64,000 bases of DNA from Sipunculus nudus (taxonomy: Eukaryota; Annelida; Sipuncula; Golfingiida; Sipunculidae), in NCBI GenBank assembly GCA_026874595.1, contig CM049318.1:55199250-55263249 (forward strand), read 5' to 3'. Of this stretch, positions 61,701 to 64,000 are shown piece by piece. Each line of letters begins with the position of its first letter. Positions within the stretch are counted from its first letter, which is position 1. The position numbers and the translations under genes are program-made. Under the pieces are notes generated by a model. The model had not been told where the DNA came from, searched no databases, and worked only from the letters and a program-made list of their open reading frames with translations.

Positions 61701-64000
61701 TTAAGCTGGCCTTAGGGGCAATACGCCGACAGACGCTAAGGGGTATGCGAGATGTACACAAAAAATTAAATCTGTTAATTTTTTTTCACGTACTGTCGGT
61801 GTAGAGCACTGGACACAGAGAATACACAGTTTTTAAGCACGCCTACACAACACTATGCTAATGTACGTGAGACCTACATTTACAGATGCAACCCTTCACC
61901 TGCTATACACAATCCTACAAACAGGATACCAATTGCATATGCTGTATAGGTACATGTTGCCTATACAAAGGGTATGCACCCATACACCATTGTACGCATA
62001 ACCTAGCAGCATTGGTACACCTCAATACCCAACTCTACATAGGCCCTTACTGGAAACTGATTTAATTAACCGCAACCTACAGATGGTGGGTATGCCTGCA
62101 GATGTGAACCTTGTTTGCAGATAAATGAAAACAGCATAAGATTAATGAAACACATGACTCTCTTCCACACTGTTTACCTCCTGAGGATTGAGTGCGTTGG
62201 GCACCAGGACATCAACGTCTATCTTTGGGTAGATGATGGGATCTTTATCATCCAGTCCCTCTAGGTACAGGTTTGCTGCGGTCGTTAGGTTTGAGAAACT
62301 GGATGCTATTTTCTGCCATCTTCTGGGGGAATTCTGGGAATCCTGTCTTATCTCAGCTCCTCGCAACAGCTGCAATAGTTATATTTACATCAGCTTACTG
62401 AATTTAAAATGATTTATTTAATAACTTTTCATTTAAATTTTTCCTGCAGCAATAAGAAGAAATAACACCTGTATACCTGTTTTTTTTAATATTTTTTGTA
62501 AACTGCACCACAGTTTTTCACACACAATATCTCCTAACAGAGTCGAGCAACTGCCCTCAATATTTATTGGAAGATTAGTCTATATGTGAAGACATGTGCT
62601 GTATCAGAATTTCAGAAATCTAATATGGCCACCAGGCAGCTGTTTTGGAATTTATTTTATGCACATCATGCATCTCTCAAACTGTTAGAGGATGTCCTCT
62701 ATCAGATAACAGAATCATCAGAAATTCTACATGGCACTATGGCAGCCATCTTGGAATTCATTATCAGTGCATTTAATCTAAAACTGTTTGAGCAATTGCC
62801 CTAAAATGTGTTTTTAAATATTGTCATTAATGACAGGATGTGCACAACTGAATATTGGAATTATTAAATATCCAATATGGCTGTCAGGCAGCCATCTTGG
62901 ATTTGTGAATCTGGGGACTGGGGTATCTTGGAACAAGGGCATTGGAGCCCTAGCTTACTAAGGACCTGCACAGTAATAATCATTCCTAGTTTTTTAATCT
63001 TATTTGCATGACCTCAGACCTCTAATGAGGCAGCGTATTCTGTTAGGCACTTTACGGAGCGGTGAAGGTTACACTGATTCTTACCTTGAGTTTCTGTTTG
63101 GACTGGAACACCATACTCCGGGGTAACGCAAACTCTTCCTCGTCGTCCGGGATGACCTCTTGCTCATGCAGCAAGGTCAAGGCCTTTGCCAGTATCTGAT
63201 AGGCGACAGACTTGCCACTGCCTGATGGCCCAGTCAACAGAATAGACTGACTCTGCTCCATTGCTGAGTACAGCTGGAGAATCTATTTTTTAAATATAAA
63301 AAGATGGTTAGTAGTTTATAATCACTACAATGATGTGGCTTATGATGGTTTGTATCTGTAAAGATATAGTGTAATAAGAAATATGAAAATGTTTAGACAC
63401 AATAAAAGCATAAGGCAGTTGACTTGTGTGAATAGCTATGGGCAAATATTCAAATTAACTAATCTACATGCAAATTAAGTTTCCCCATAAACTACACAAA
63501 AATTTTAATAATATTCTGTAATAAAGAGTATCACAAAGCAACAATAGTAGATTATATTTTGAGTTTATTTAATGCAGAAAATAACTTCTCATATGCTTGT
63601 ACATCTATTCTTAGTGAGGTATTGGCACCAGTAGTGACCTCTATTAGAAACACTTTGTCATATTTGGCAGATGGCTGTTGAGACAATGAATAGCTCATTA
63701 AATTGTACACATAGCCATATCTGATTATTTTTTTCAACTGGCAGGAGTTTACTCAAACTGTGCATTTAGTTGCATCCGCCAGGAGGGTATGGGGCCATTT
63801 TGTACAGTTTTTTTTTATGCTGCATTAACGTACCTTGTGGACCTGGAGTTCATTGACCTCAAGGTTATTCTGTCGGAGCTGGTCATGGATTGCCTGGATT
63901 AGGTCTGGATCATAACGCTGCAGCCCGGATTTAGGTCGGGAACTGGTCGGGAACATGTCTCTAAGTAGGTTCTTCAACTTCATTGCATCCTCACTGGATG
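811..64000 (-). CDS. DNHD1: Dynein heavy chain-like gene (DNHD1-type), 37 exons from before AAA2 to late AAA5; both ends outside window
   Basis: The spliced product is the motor part of a dynein heavy chain, a microtubule-based AAA+ ATPase. Seen in order: pre-AAA2 linker, AAA2 (P-loop GPSGSGKS), AAA3 (P-loop GAPGVGKT), AAA4 (eroded P-loop), stalk coiled coil 1, microtubule-binding domain, coiled coil 2 and AAA5. All 37 exons have GT donors, AG acceptors and matching phases, so the gene looks intact here. Ser/Thr/Glu/Pro-rich inserts sit between AAA3 and AAA4 and inside AAA5, where axonemal dyneins have none. Human DNHD1 is known for a role in the sperm flagellum; a ciliary or flagellar role here is inference. 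The symbol rests on overall divergence and could be wrong; membership of the dynein heavy chain family is near certain. Tail, AAA1, AAA6 and C-terminus are not in the window. Confidence 0.85.
1842..3526. mobile_element. Repeat family A, copy 1, with about 180-bp tandem core
   Basis: Begins ACTAGATGTGTCGGAACGAC, includes a perfect hairpin GTGTCG-GAA-CGACAC at 1851-1865, and ends with GGGGGGCATAAAA. The near-terminal ATGCCCCCGCC and the GGCGGGGGCAT seen at the end of copy 2 are inverted. The core has about 180-bp units (clear at 2897, 3077, 3257). A different ACGGACGG-containing repeat interrupts it at about 2230-2885. The structure recalls bivalve 'pearl'-type or Helentron-associated elements; not proven. 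Confidence 0.8.
2230..2888. repeat. ACGG-ended repeat nested in family A copy 1
   Basis: Two diverged units (GTAGGTCAAGATTACCCATC and GGGTCAAGGTCACCCATC) are followed by ACGGACGGACGGACAGAC-type simple sequence and a TATGAGCTAAGGGCTAAAAA end, like the tails of family B. Confidence 0.65.
3767..3951 (-). CDS. DNHD1: Exon 36: AAA5
   Basis: 61 codons plus a split codon at each end. The last part, LWIIEADDPDLDSRLSTAVVHG, aligns with 'L.V....PD....LE.AI..G' of dynein AAA5. The acceptor at TTTCAG|A was preferred to the one about 26 bases upstream because the latter gives an in-frame stop. Donor GTGAGT. Confidence 0.85.
4013..4330. repeat. Dispersed repeat, copy 1 of a pair
   Basis: Shares a colinear series of words with 42285-42590: GTGGC/GCACTAAAT, TGTCACACA, TGGTCTTGAAGT, GGGAATGAT, AAGTGTGTCCTAAGGGGG, TTTGACATTATTTTG. 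No frame of interest; in intron 35. Confidence 0.65.
5028..5196 (-). CDS. DNHD1: Exon 35: acidic insert within AAA5
   Basis: 55 codons plus two bases in phase 1, rich in Glu, Asp, Thr and Ser (FNEYYADDTTDTESTVHN). No family counterpart recognised; it separates the AAA5 IDPEGQ motif from the next conserved block. Acceptor CCACAG, donor GTAAAG. Confidence 0.75.
5611..6448 (-). CDS. DNHD1: Exon 34: coiled coil 2 end and AAA5, with Ser-rich insert
   Basis: The longest exon, 279 codons plus one base. Residues 1-38 end the stalk; from residue 39, GDALLTAACVCYHGPL is the conserved pre-AAA5 'GD.LL.AA...Y.GP'. Residues about 82-190 are a Ser/Glu/Asp-rich insert foreign to axonemal dyneins. IQGLPTDIHSIHNGLI (about 210) and WPLLIDPEGQAETWVK (227-242) are the AAA5 hallmark 'GLP.D..S..NG' and 'WPL.IDPQ.QA..W'. 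Phase 0 to 1; donor GTATTC. Confidence 0.96.
6802..6924 (-). CDS. DNHD1: Exon 33: stalk coiled coil 2
   Basis: 41 codons, phase 0, an uninterrupted charged helix (KRVEANRIKNSLEARIKSHK) as expected for the returning stalk helix. Donor GTATGT. Confidence 0.92.
6925..8245. other. Intron 32, nothing recognised
   Basis: AT-rich sequence with no conserved frame. A short GC-rich stretch near 8050-8110 (GATACGGATCCCCCCTCCCT) looks like the edge of another dispersed repeat. Confidence 0.5.
8246..8516 (-). CDS. DNHD1: Exon 32: microtubule-binding domain and coiled coil 2 start
   Basis: 90 codons: WEAGKLLLIQDTFFKDLEFY, DKDNIPDDIFNKL, then ISQAAASLCHWVHAV and a charged helix. These follow dynein 'W..AK.LL.D..FL..L..FDKDNI', 'VSKAA..LC.WV.A.'. 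The domain is complete, so microtubule contact is possible. Phase 2 to 0; donor GTAACA. Confidence 0.96.
8675..10212. mobile_element. Related family B-like element with about 335-bp tandem units
   Basis: Starts CCCATGGGCCATGACGCTCA and ends in a GGACAGACAGACGCCGGACG stretch and CAGTCAGCTGAGCTAA. The core holds units recognised by GGGTAACAGAGACCT at about 8.99, 9.34, 9.67 and 10.01 kb. Same termini as family B but a different core. Confidence 0.75.
10967..11112 (-). CDS. DNHD1: Exon 31: base of microtubule-binding domain
   Basis: 48 codons plus two bases. YFAALEALKSLCHSDIEEIK, YRAPPAAVKLVLDAVCLLF match 'P.LEAA..AL..L...DI.EIK.....P..V..V..AV..L' at the tip of the dynein stalk. Phase 0 to 2; donor GTAAGA. 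Confidence 0.95.
11471..12706. repeat. Dimeric satellite array, alternating 134- and 140-bp units
   Basis: Nine units start (GATGATGGCATT) at 11471, 11605, 11745, 11879, 12019, 12153, 12293, 12427 and 12567. The spacing alternates 134 and 140 because every second unit has six extra bases, ATCTAG, after GTCCAG. The last unit lacks that insert but gains six bases elsewhere. The units are nearly identical, so the array spread recently. Open frames over it are by-products. Confidence 0.95.
12897..12992 (-). CDS. DNHD1: Exon 30: stalk coiled coil 1, distal part
   Basis: 32 codons, phase 0: charged helix with KEQEDQIERMISPLEML and NAQKEFDK. Acceptor TGCAG, donor GTGAGG. The satellite array lies in the next intron. 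Confidence 0.88.
13030..13440. repeat. Uninterrupted copy of the repeat at 1.4-3.7 kb
   Basis: Contains ATGACATCACAATGG, GTATAAAAAAATATCC and GGGTACTAGTACAGACTACA in the same order as the other copy, but without family A between the last two. Confidence 0.75.
13463..13912. mobile_element. MITE with about 30-bp terminal inverted repeats, copy 1
   Basis: GGTTTCACACCGGTCCTAT... at the left is inverted as ...AGGCCTGGTGTGAAACC at the right. The interior has many GTATG/CATAC words and no frame of interest. Another member is at 61.65 kb. Confidence 0.82.
14035..14205 (-). CDS. DNHD1: Exon 29: stalk coiled coil 1
   Basis: 57 codons, phase 0. Starts KKMVQYEGGLSKM ('RY..GL.KL' in dyneins) and continues as heptad-like helix to VETQREDYIQ. 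Donor GTAGGG. Confidence 0.9.
14590..16296. repeat. About 20-bp minisatellite reaching the exon 28 donor
   Basis: Units of the type AGCTGTGGTTATTTACCCCC are clear at 15190-15800, degenerate at 14590-14780 and 16160-16296, and interrupted by a LINE fragment. On the coding strand the unit contains GGGTAAATAACC, close to the exon 28 donor GGGTAAGTAACC. Central region 15.8-16.15 kb is plain AT-rich sequence. Confidence 0.85.
14784..15185 (-). mobile_element. LINE 3' fragment inserted in a minisatellite
   Basis: Minus-strand translation of 15005-15175 gives KKYLYDCRF and then HRLKKYYDIERKIAEKHG, closely similar in layout to the C-terminal end of the LINE at 58.8-59.7 kb (AKRYIDQCR...). A T-rich run at 14788-14811 is the tail. 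Minisatellite units lie on both sides. No clear target-site duplication. Confidence 0.75.
16297..16506 (-). CDS. DNHD1: Exon 28: start of the stalk
   Basis: 70 codons, phase 0 at both ends. FFTPLTFMELVHLFRILAAY corresponds to the family's 'Y.TP.SYLELI..F..LL', the entry into coiled coil 1. Strong GTAAGT donor embedded in degenerate copies of the nearby minisatellite. Confidence 0.95.
17258..18833. mobile_element. Repeat family A, copy 2, with about eight 160-183-bp tandem units
   Basis: Same start and end as the copy at 1.8 kb, with hairpin at 17268-17282. The core units each contain AGGAGCCGTAAAACGGTCAA- and ACACCAAAAATCAGGCC-type segments. A run of 8-11-bp GGAATGAC-like repeats (18715-18790) precedes the GGCGGGGGCATAAAA terminus. 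No protein-coding frame. Lies between exons 27 and 28. Confidence 0.85.
18944..19098 (-). CDS. DNHD1: Exon 27: AAA4 lid
   Basis: 51 codons: LRRFPALVHHCSIDVYRQW is the dynein 'R.FP.LV.CC.IDWF..W'. Phase 1 to 0; donor GTCAGG. A family B repeat begins only about 12 bp upstream of the acceptor and supplies the intron end. Confidence 0.95.
19108..21450. mobile_element. Repeat family B, copy 1
   Basis: Starts AAACAAGGGACCCATGGGTC and GCTCAGCTGA, ends after an ACGG/ACAG simple repeat with AGTCAGCTGAGCTAAAAA. GCTCAGCTGA and TCAGCTGAGC are exact inverted subterminal 10-mers. The interior holds a roughly 650-bp segment twice (about 19.95 and 20.6 kb) and a run of 22 G (19817-19838). No coding frame. 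Confidence 0.8.
22048..22215 (-). CDS. DNHD1: Exon 26: AAA4 C-terminal half
   Basis: 56 codons. FLQRVKHNLHVIVSLSYK matches the hallmark 'F..RVR.NLHVVL..SP.G'. Before it lies a helical stretch with TTEEIQTIASHL. Phase 1 at both ends; donor GTAAAA. Confidence 0.95.
22216..24265. other. Introns 24 and 25, nothing recognised outside the exon
   Basis: Apart from the exon at 23500-23671, both introns are AT-rich, with no repeat borders or conserved frames that I could see. Open frames here are short and without known motifs. Confidence 0.5.
23500..23671 (-). CDS. DNHD1: Exon 25: AAA4 Walker B position
   Basis: 57 codons plus one base. NRQVVLLLHESLGDECLEDV aligns with dynein AAA4 'VFLFTDTQI..E.FLEDIN', the Walker B Asp being replaced by His-Glu. 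Ends FIKEG at a GTATGT donor. Confidence 0.92.
24266..24361 (-). CDS. DNHD1: Exon 24: AAA4 with degenerate P-loop
   Basis: 32 codons, phase 0 at both ends. GGHALLLGASYATGRATLAR matches dynein AAA4 'G.ALLVGVGGSGKQSLTR' but the Gly-Ser-Gly-Lys core is Ala-Thr-Gly-Arg with Tyr replacing a Gly, so ATP binding is probably lost. LARLAAYIA is well kept. Donor GTAAGT. Confidence 0.95.
24649..24791 (-). CDS. DNHD1: Exon 23: AAA4 N-terminal helix
   Basis: 48 codons including LDLVFFREAIIHITRLARTL, the dynein AAA4 helix 'LVLF.DA..H..RI.R.L' that leads into the P-loop. Read in phase 1, not in the longer open frame that overlaps it. Donor GTAAAC. Confidence 0.93.
24882..27516. mobile_element. Repeat family B, copy 2
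   Basis: Same borders as copy 1. The 3' half (26.1-27.5 kb) again carries two diverged copies of the internal unit and ends in (ACGG)n plus the TATAGCTCAGATGACTTATA palindromic tail. The 5' half (24.9-25.9 kb) is AT-rich and unlike copy 1. Between exons 22 and 23. Confidence 0.78.
27663..27756 (-). CDS. DNHD1: Exon 22: pre-AAA4 segment
   Basis: 94 bases, IKEPGEKLSEVIFSRYILSM and on. Phase 0 to 1, matching exons 21 and 23; donor GTAAGA. It lies in a 310-bp island between two copies of repeat family B, with one copy starting about 70 bp upstream of its acceptor. Confidence 0.82.
27823..30992. mobile_element. Repeat family B, copy 3
   Basis: Same start and end signatures as the other copies; internal units at about 29.6 and 30.3 kb. 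Region 27.9-29.4 kb is AT-rich filler with nothing else recognised. Lies between exons 21 and 22. Confidence 0.78.
31585..31751 (-). CDS. DNHD1: Exon 21: end of insert and start of AAA4
   Basis: 56 codons. An Arg/Ser/Gly-rich start (ESRSRSPLGQGPSSQGVGG) gives way to TFKAGLIADREHEAYYGPL, aligned with the dynein pre-AAA4 'F.DF......Y.E..'. Phase 1 to phase 0; donor GTATTT. Confidence 0.82.
31752..35097. other. Intron 20, mostly unrecognised
   Basis: Holds a degenerate palindromic MITE (32255-32405), the ACGGACAG fragment (33.75-33.97 kb) and, at 33.4-34.9 kb, several GGTTGCCA/TGGTTACC words of unclear meaning. No coding frame supported. Confidence 0.5.
33750..33965. repeat. ACGGACAG-rich repeat fragment
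   Basis: An isolated tail with GGACGGACAGACAGACGG and CAGACAGACGGAACAACAGA, as in the family B tails but without their terminal sequence. In the intron between exons 20 and 21. Confidence 0.6.
35098..35163 (-). CDS. DNHD1: Exon 20: short Ser/Pro-rich exon
   Basis: 66 bases. In the phase required by exon 19 it reads STASSPSPLGSPTSRQSFST, typical of disordered phosphorylation-prone linkers. Acceptor CTGACAG, donor GTACAT. A second frame is also open, so the choice rests on phase. Confidence 0.55.
35164..36904. other. Intron 19, unrecognised
   Basis: AT-rich. A perfect 14-bp palindrome GTAACCATGGTTAC lies at 35913-35926. At 36.0-36.25 kb the phrase GAGAGGTCT(A/T)... recurs three times at uneven spacing. 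Confidence 0.5.
36905..36961 (-). CDS. DNHD1: Exon 19: short exon in the insert
   Basis: 57 bases giving SRLGYRAAMARQAAEKNSG in the phase required by both neighbours; acceptor TTTTCAG, donor GTTTGT. Ala/Arg-rich, possibly one short helix. Short, so its support is phase continuity and clean borders only. Confidence 0.6.
37140..37995. repeat. 42-bp minisatellite built from the end of exon 18 and its donor
   Basis: About 20 units of roughly 42 bp (CTTACAGGCATGTATGGAGG plus AACTTTCTGTGCTGTATTAGA). On the minus strand about a dozen units contain GTAAGT. The unit is continuous with and same-phase as the last 14 codons of exon 18. Confidence 0.92.
37996..38217 (-). CDS. DNHD1: Exon 18: Ser/Thr/Asp-rich insert ending in a minisatellite unit
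   Basis: 74 codons, rich in Gly, Ser, Thr, Asp and Glu (GSDSDETESDTSSDATESTQ). Its last 42 bases (about SEYSIESSSIHA plus the GTAAGT donor) are the first unit of a tandem array that fills the following 850 bp of intron. Donor chosen as the first GTAAGT because reading on meets a stop three codons later. Phase 1 at both ends. Confidence 0.75.
38761..38944 (-). CDS. DNHD1: Exon 17: Thr/Glu-rich insert
   Basis: 61 codons plus one base, beginning APPSTPLSPSSAHTGRTTAE and continuing with alternating Thr, Glu, Ala and Val. Low complexity, no recognised domain, probably disordered. Phase 0 to 1; strong GTAAGG donor; acceptor TTCAG. Confidence 0.72.
39268..39505 (+). mobile_element. tRNA-derived SINE
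   Basis: TGGTGGGATAATGGTTAGGG resembles an A box, and about 45 bases on GGTTCATGTCCC resembles a B box. The sequence between reads like a tRNA anticodon region and a non-tRNA body follows. Antisense to the gene, in the intron between exons 16 and 17. Its 3' end is approximate. Confidence 0.7.
40174..40359 (-). CDS. DNHD1: Exon 16: acidic disordered insert between AAA3 and AAA4
   Basis: 62 codons, phase 0 at both ends. Rich in Ser, Glu, Asp, Pro and Thr (DDEESTPQDEDDRPASRDEQ). No domain recognised. Called an exon because it is open, has CAG and GTCAGT borders and fits the phase chain. An alternative acceptor two bases further in would break the frame. Confidence 0.72.
40423..40496. repeat. 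Short fold-back sequence
   Basis: AGAACATTAATACACAGAAA and its near reverse complement AACTTTTCTGTGTATTTATG form a 74-bp hairpin 64 bp upstream of the exon 16 acceptor. Function unknown. Confidence 0.6.
41499..41614 (-). CDS. DNHD1: Exon 15: end of AAA3
   Basis: 38 codons: QQWFESILQATVKKYF is the last recognisable AAA3 piece before the insert. The rest, with SHDGSDTQ, is divergent. Phase 1 to 0; donor GTAATG. Confidence 0.85.
42285..42590. repeat. Dispersed repeat, copy 2 of a pair
   Basis: Partner of the repeat at 4.0 kb, with an extra TATTTTCAATACTTTTTTAA segment. In the intron between exons 14 and 15, next to a fragment of the palindromic MITE family. Confidence 0.65.
42821..43030 (-). 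CDS. DNHD1: Exon 14: Ser/Pro-rich insert and AAA3 end
   Basis: 70 codons. About 45 residues of Gln/Ser/Pro-rich, probably disordered sequence lead into VIVRLWCHECSRTFADRIIG, the dynein 'LVRLW.HE..RVF.DRL'. Phase 1 at both ends; the junction with exon 15 restores GEEDQQWF, as expected ('DDED..WF'). Confidence 0.93.
43846..44029 (-). CDS. DNHD1: Exon 13: AAA3 lid
   Basis: 61 codons plus one base. LKPTPAHAHYVFSLYDLARV is the strongly conserved dynein 'L.PTPAKSHY.FNLRDL.KV', followed by MEGILLL. A Lys-rich tail (KVKAKSKKKG) starts a region not found in axonemal dyneins. Phase 0 to 1; donor GTATGT. Confidence 0.95.
44109..45870. mobile_element. Non-autonomous DNA transposon with 33-bp terminal inverted repeats
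   Basis: The ends are GGCCAGACTTTTTTAATT... and its near-perfect reverse complement (about 30 of 33 match). The flanks read ..AATAA| and |TAACT.., compatible with a 3-bp TAA duplication as in PIF/Harbinger elements. No transposase frame was seen in the 1.76 kb, which is AT-rich and holds nothing else recognised. Family name is tentative. Confidence 0.75.
46265..46470 (-). repeat. DIRS terminal inverted repeat, 3' end of element
   Basis: The inner part matches the other terminus in inverted orientation. The outer part (46265-46325, with a run of seven C and CATTCCCTCCCTGTGAATGG) is unique to this end and is copied in inverted form at 46511-46575. Confidence 0.9.
46511..46622 (-). repeat. DIRS internal complementary region
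   Basis: The first about 65 bases are the inverse of the left outer end and the next about 47 the inverse of the right outer end, joined at a GGTTTT-type overlap. In DIRS elements this region templates joining of the two ends into a circle. It lies just inside the 3' terminal repeat, where it is expected. Confidence 0.88.
46740..47950 (-). pseudogene. DIRS tyrosine recombinase
   Basis: Pieces in more than one frame: WRLDVVLRPLRETPYEPL and KTVFLLALASADRRS (47.3-47.45 kb), CPFRTLRYYLHATHSL (47.1 kb), and PSPFTRFYLKDV (46.83 kb), the last holding the nucleophilic Tyr position. The box order matches DIRS recombinases. Runs of C/G near 47.09 kb probably caused frame loss. Confidence 0.82.
48250..48483 (-). 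pseudogene. DIRS RNase H domain
   Basis: A minus-strand frame starting at 48483 reads INILELHAVRRAIS and then LVRTDNTTMVAYINRQGG, the RNase H signature of DIRS/Ty3-like elements (Glu in the LELHA strand, Asp in RTDN). The frame continues into divergent sequence. Confidence 0.85.
48938..49420 (-). pseudogene. DIRS reverse transcriptase fragment
   Basis: Minus-strand frames give FLVPYPHGRWRPIIDL, a stop codon, then RLNSFVHPPPFRM, and after a frame change HPFGINVAPWIFSMLVH and LPYLDD. These follow the DIRS-type order 'VPK..G..R.I.DL..LN', 'PFGLS.AP..F', 'YLDD'. The catalytic Asp pair survives, but the stop and frameshifts show decay. Confidence 0.85.
49500..51133 (-). pseudogene. Probable DIRS gag-like region, degraded
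   Basis: An ATG at 51133 starts MSDLDDSSRPDSVRPAPSPA, a Pro/Arg/Ser-rich protein as in many DIRS gag genes, but the frame does not persist. A 78-bp unit is duplicated at 50530-50700 (CGCGGACGCCAAGCCTGGCG twice). The assignment rests mainly on position. Confidence 0.5.
51707..51885 (-). repeat. DIRS terminal inverted repeat, 5' end of element
   Basis: Its inner part (51707-51858) is the reverse complement of 46325-46470, with few mismatches. The outer 25 bases (…TTACGTAATAAAACC on the plus strand) are unique to this end and reappear in the internal complementary region. Confidence 0.9.
52258..52436 (-). CDS. DNHD1: Exon 12: AAA3, sensor region
   Basis: 59 codons: GVGAGVACHPLNTRMTRLFTV occupies the place of 'GGGRN.VTPRFLRHFNV', so the Arg-containing sensor segment is only loosely kept. 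Ends VEFTK at a weak donor, GTCATT. It precedes the largest intron of the window (about 8.2 kb), which holds the DIRS element. Confidence 0.88.
53036..53167 (-). CDS. DNHD1: Exon 11: AAA3, post-Walker B
   Basis: 44 codons with SELIRQVL, then AYDRDRLVFKSL and FLAAATLTSVPG. They match 'ELLRQW.D..G.YDRK.L....' and 'F.AAMGPPGG' of dynein AAA3. Phase 1 at both ends; strong GTGAGT donor. Confidence 0.93.
53543..53753 (-). CDS. DNHD1: Exon 10: AAA3 Walker B
   Basis: 70 codons plus one base. KGRHLFFLEDFSHA aligns with the dynein AAA3 Walker B 'VVFIDDLNMP'. The usual Asp-Asp pair is Glu-Asp and the NMP is lost, so hydrolysis at AAA3 is doubtful although the P-loop is intact. Phase 0 to 1; donor GTAGGA. 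Confidence 0.92.
54061..54159 (-). CDS. DNHD1: Exon 9: AAA3 Walker A
   Basis: A 33-codon exon, phase 0 at both ends. It reads VDRYNFLMDLLLSHNKPVML and then the P-loop GAPGVGKTALIE, matching dynein AAA3 ('R..FLLDLLL...KPVLLVG..GTGKT'). The nucleotide-binding Lys and Thr are kept. Its acceptor is the first unit of a 32-bp tandem array. Confidence 0.95.
54152..54405. repeat. 32-bp minisatellite at the exon 9 acceptor
   Basis: About eight diverged units starting CTGTCAACC (54152, 54184, 54216, 54248 and on). The first unit includes the first eight exon bases and the acceptor of exon 9; the second repeats them as ACAG|GTTGACAG on the minus strand. Confidence 0.85.
54882..55205. repeat. About 21-bp minisatellite in intron 8
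   Basis: Repeats of ACATCAGGATGACATTGGG with drift (CGGAGT, GGGATG variants). Degenerate after 55100. No protein meaning seen; about 95 bp from the exon 8 donor. Confidence 0.8.
55298..55487 (-). CDS. DNHD1: Exon 8: entry to AAA3
   Basis: 63 codons: KFNKFARESL, PPEGTVFDYCI and YVLIPE correspond to the dynein order 'KFD.F.RE', 'P..G.V.DY', 'I.VPT.DT' just before AAA3. Phase 2 to phase 0; donor GTAGGA. A 21-bp minisatellite lies about 100 bp downstream in the intron. Confidence 0.9.
55488..57456. other. Introns 6 and 7, unrecognised outside the exon
   Basis: Besides the exon at 56054-56222, 56.75-57.05 kb holds an imperfect inverted structure rich in GTATGCAGC/CATATGCA words, perhaps another MITE; its borders are not clear. 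Confidence 0.45.
56054..56222 (-). CDS. DNHD1: Exon 7: AAA2 to AAA3 connection
   Basis: 56 codons. A Ser/Arg-rich start is followed by SVIKAMFSFAYIWGFGGHL, which matches the dynein helix 'F.FSLIWS.GG' between AAA2 and AAA3. Phase 1 to phase 2; donor GTTGGT is weak but keeps the frame. Confidence 0.9.
57457..57695 (-). CDS. DNHD1: Exon 6: AAA2 C-terminal helices
   Basis: About 80 codons beginning VQILSALMSSLFSNTL and including SFLDILSALLDQHLL, which fits the helical lid of AAA2 ('LL..LLD.LL' in the family). The exon ends in a basic/Ser-rich stretch. Phase 2 to phase 1; donor GTAAAA. Confidence 0.88.
57768..57891. mobile_element. Short palindromic MITE (AGTGGAACCTGT...ACAGGTTTCACT)
   Basis: A 124-bp element whose ends are inverted copies. 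Inside, CACCTGTCTATTAAGACCAC is repeated three times. Relatives or fragments lie at about 4332-4485, 10214-10370, 32255-32405, 38249-38430, 41038-41222, 42690-42800 and 60830-60855, always with 'gaccacc' words and a GTTTTACTGTA-like end. Confidence 0.75.
58116..58281 (-). CDS. DNHD1: Exon 5: AAA2 sensor region
   Basis: Contains FETSDLTTASPSMVTRC, the hallmark dynein AAA2 motif (canonical 'FE..DL..ASPATVSRC'). The terminal Arg and Cys are retained; the usual Gly-Met-Val that follows has become AVV. Phase 1 to phase 2, with a GTATGT donor two bases after the codon boundary. Confidence 0.95.
58766..59731 (-). mobile_element. 5'-truncated LINE with poly-A tail and target-site duplication
   Basis: The minus strand encodes the C-terminal part of a non-LTR reverse transcriptase protein with a zinc-knuckle CTFC...HLFWEC (Cys-x2-Cys-x8-His-x4-Cys at residues 138-155 of the open frame ending at 58957). 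A run of about 31 T at the left end is the poly-A tail. TACAAGGCAAAACT flanks both sides (58752-58765 and 59732-59745) as a 14-bp target-site duplication. The frame is open, so the insertion is fairly young. Inside intron 4. Confidence 0.93.
59746..61644. other. Introns 3 and 4 outside the exon, unrecognised
   Basis: AT-rich; a fragment ending ACACAGGTTTCACTGTACA at 60.85 kb belongs to the palindromic MITE family. No conserved frame besides exon 4 (60349-60619). Confidence 0.5.
60349..60619 (-). CDS. DNHD1: Exon 4: AAA2 Walker B
   Basis: 90 codons plus one base. It opens LFGHF, aligned with the dynein 'LYGEF' strand, and contains WIVLDGILHPAWVDGL and then LLDGNKKLSLANG. These correspond to the canonical AAA2 Walker B 'W.VFDGPVDAVWIENMN' and the following 'LDDNKKL'. 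Phase 0 to phase 1; donor GTCAGT. Confidence 0.95.
61645..62050. mobile_element. MITE of the same family, copy 2
   Basis: CACCAGGCCTATGTAGAGTT at the left is answered by AACTCTACATAGGCC at the right. The interior shares GCATATGCTGTATAGGTACA-like sequence with the 13.5-kb copy. In intron 3. Confidence 0.75.
62178..62369 (-). CDS. DNHD1: Exon 3: AAA2 middle
   Basis: 64 codons in phase 0. The end, VDVLVPNALNPQE, matches the dynein AAA2 strand where other family members have an invariant NPK motif; the Lys is Gln here. The segment before it is longer and less conserved than in axonemal dyneins. Donor GTAAAC. Confidence 0.85.
62600..62920. repeat. Three diverged tandem units of about 125 bp
   Basis: The words AATATGGC(C/T)G or CATGGC, GGCAGC(C/T) and TTGGAATT or TTGGATTT recur near 62.62, 62.74 and 62.88 kb. 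Non-coding, in intron 2. Confidence 0.6.
63085..63282 (-). CDS. DNHD1: Exon 2: AAA2 Walker A
   Basis: 66 codons, phase 0 at both ends. It starts ILQLYSAM, the helix that precedes AAA2 in dyneins, and holds an intact P-loop GPSGSGKS followed by VAYQILAKAL, so nucleotide binding at AAA2 is plausible. An acidic stretch (residues DDEEEF) follows and the exon ends KQKLK at a GTAAGA donor. Confidence 0.93.
63834..64000 (-). CDS. DNHD1: Exon 1 of window (partial): linker between AAA1 and AAA2
   Basis: The reading frame begins two bases in from the right edge and gives 55 codons, including LLRDMFPTSSRPKSG, the position where dyneins have a conserved 'LFP' segment before AAA2. It ends in phase 0 at a GTACGT donor. 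The exon probably continues beyond the window, so its 5' limit is unknown. Confidence 0.85.
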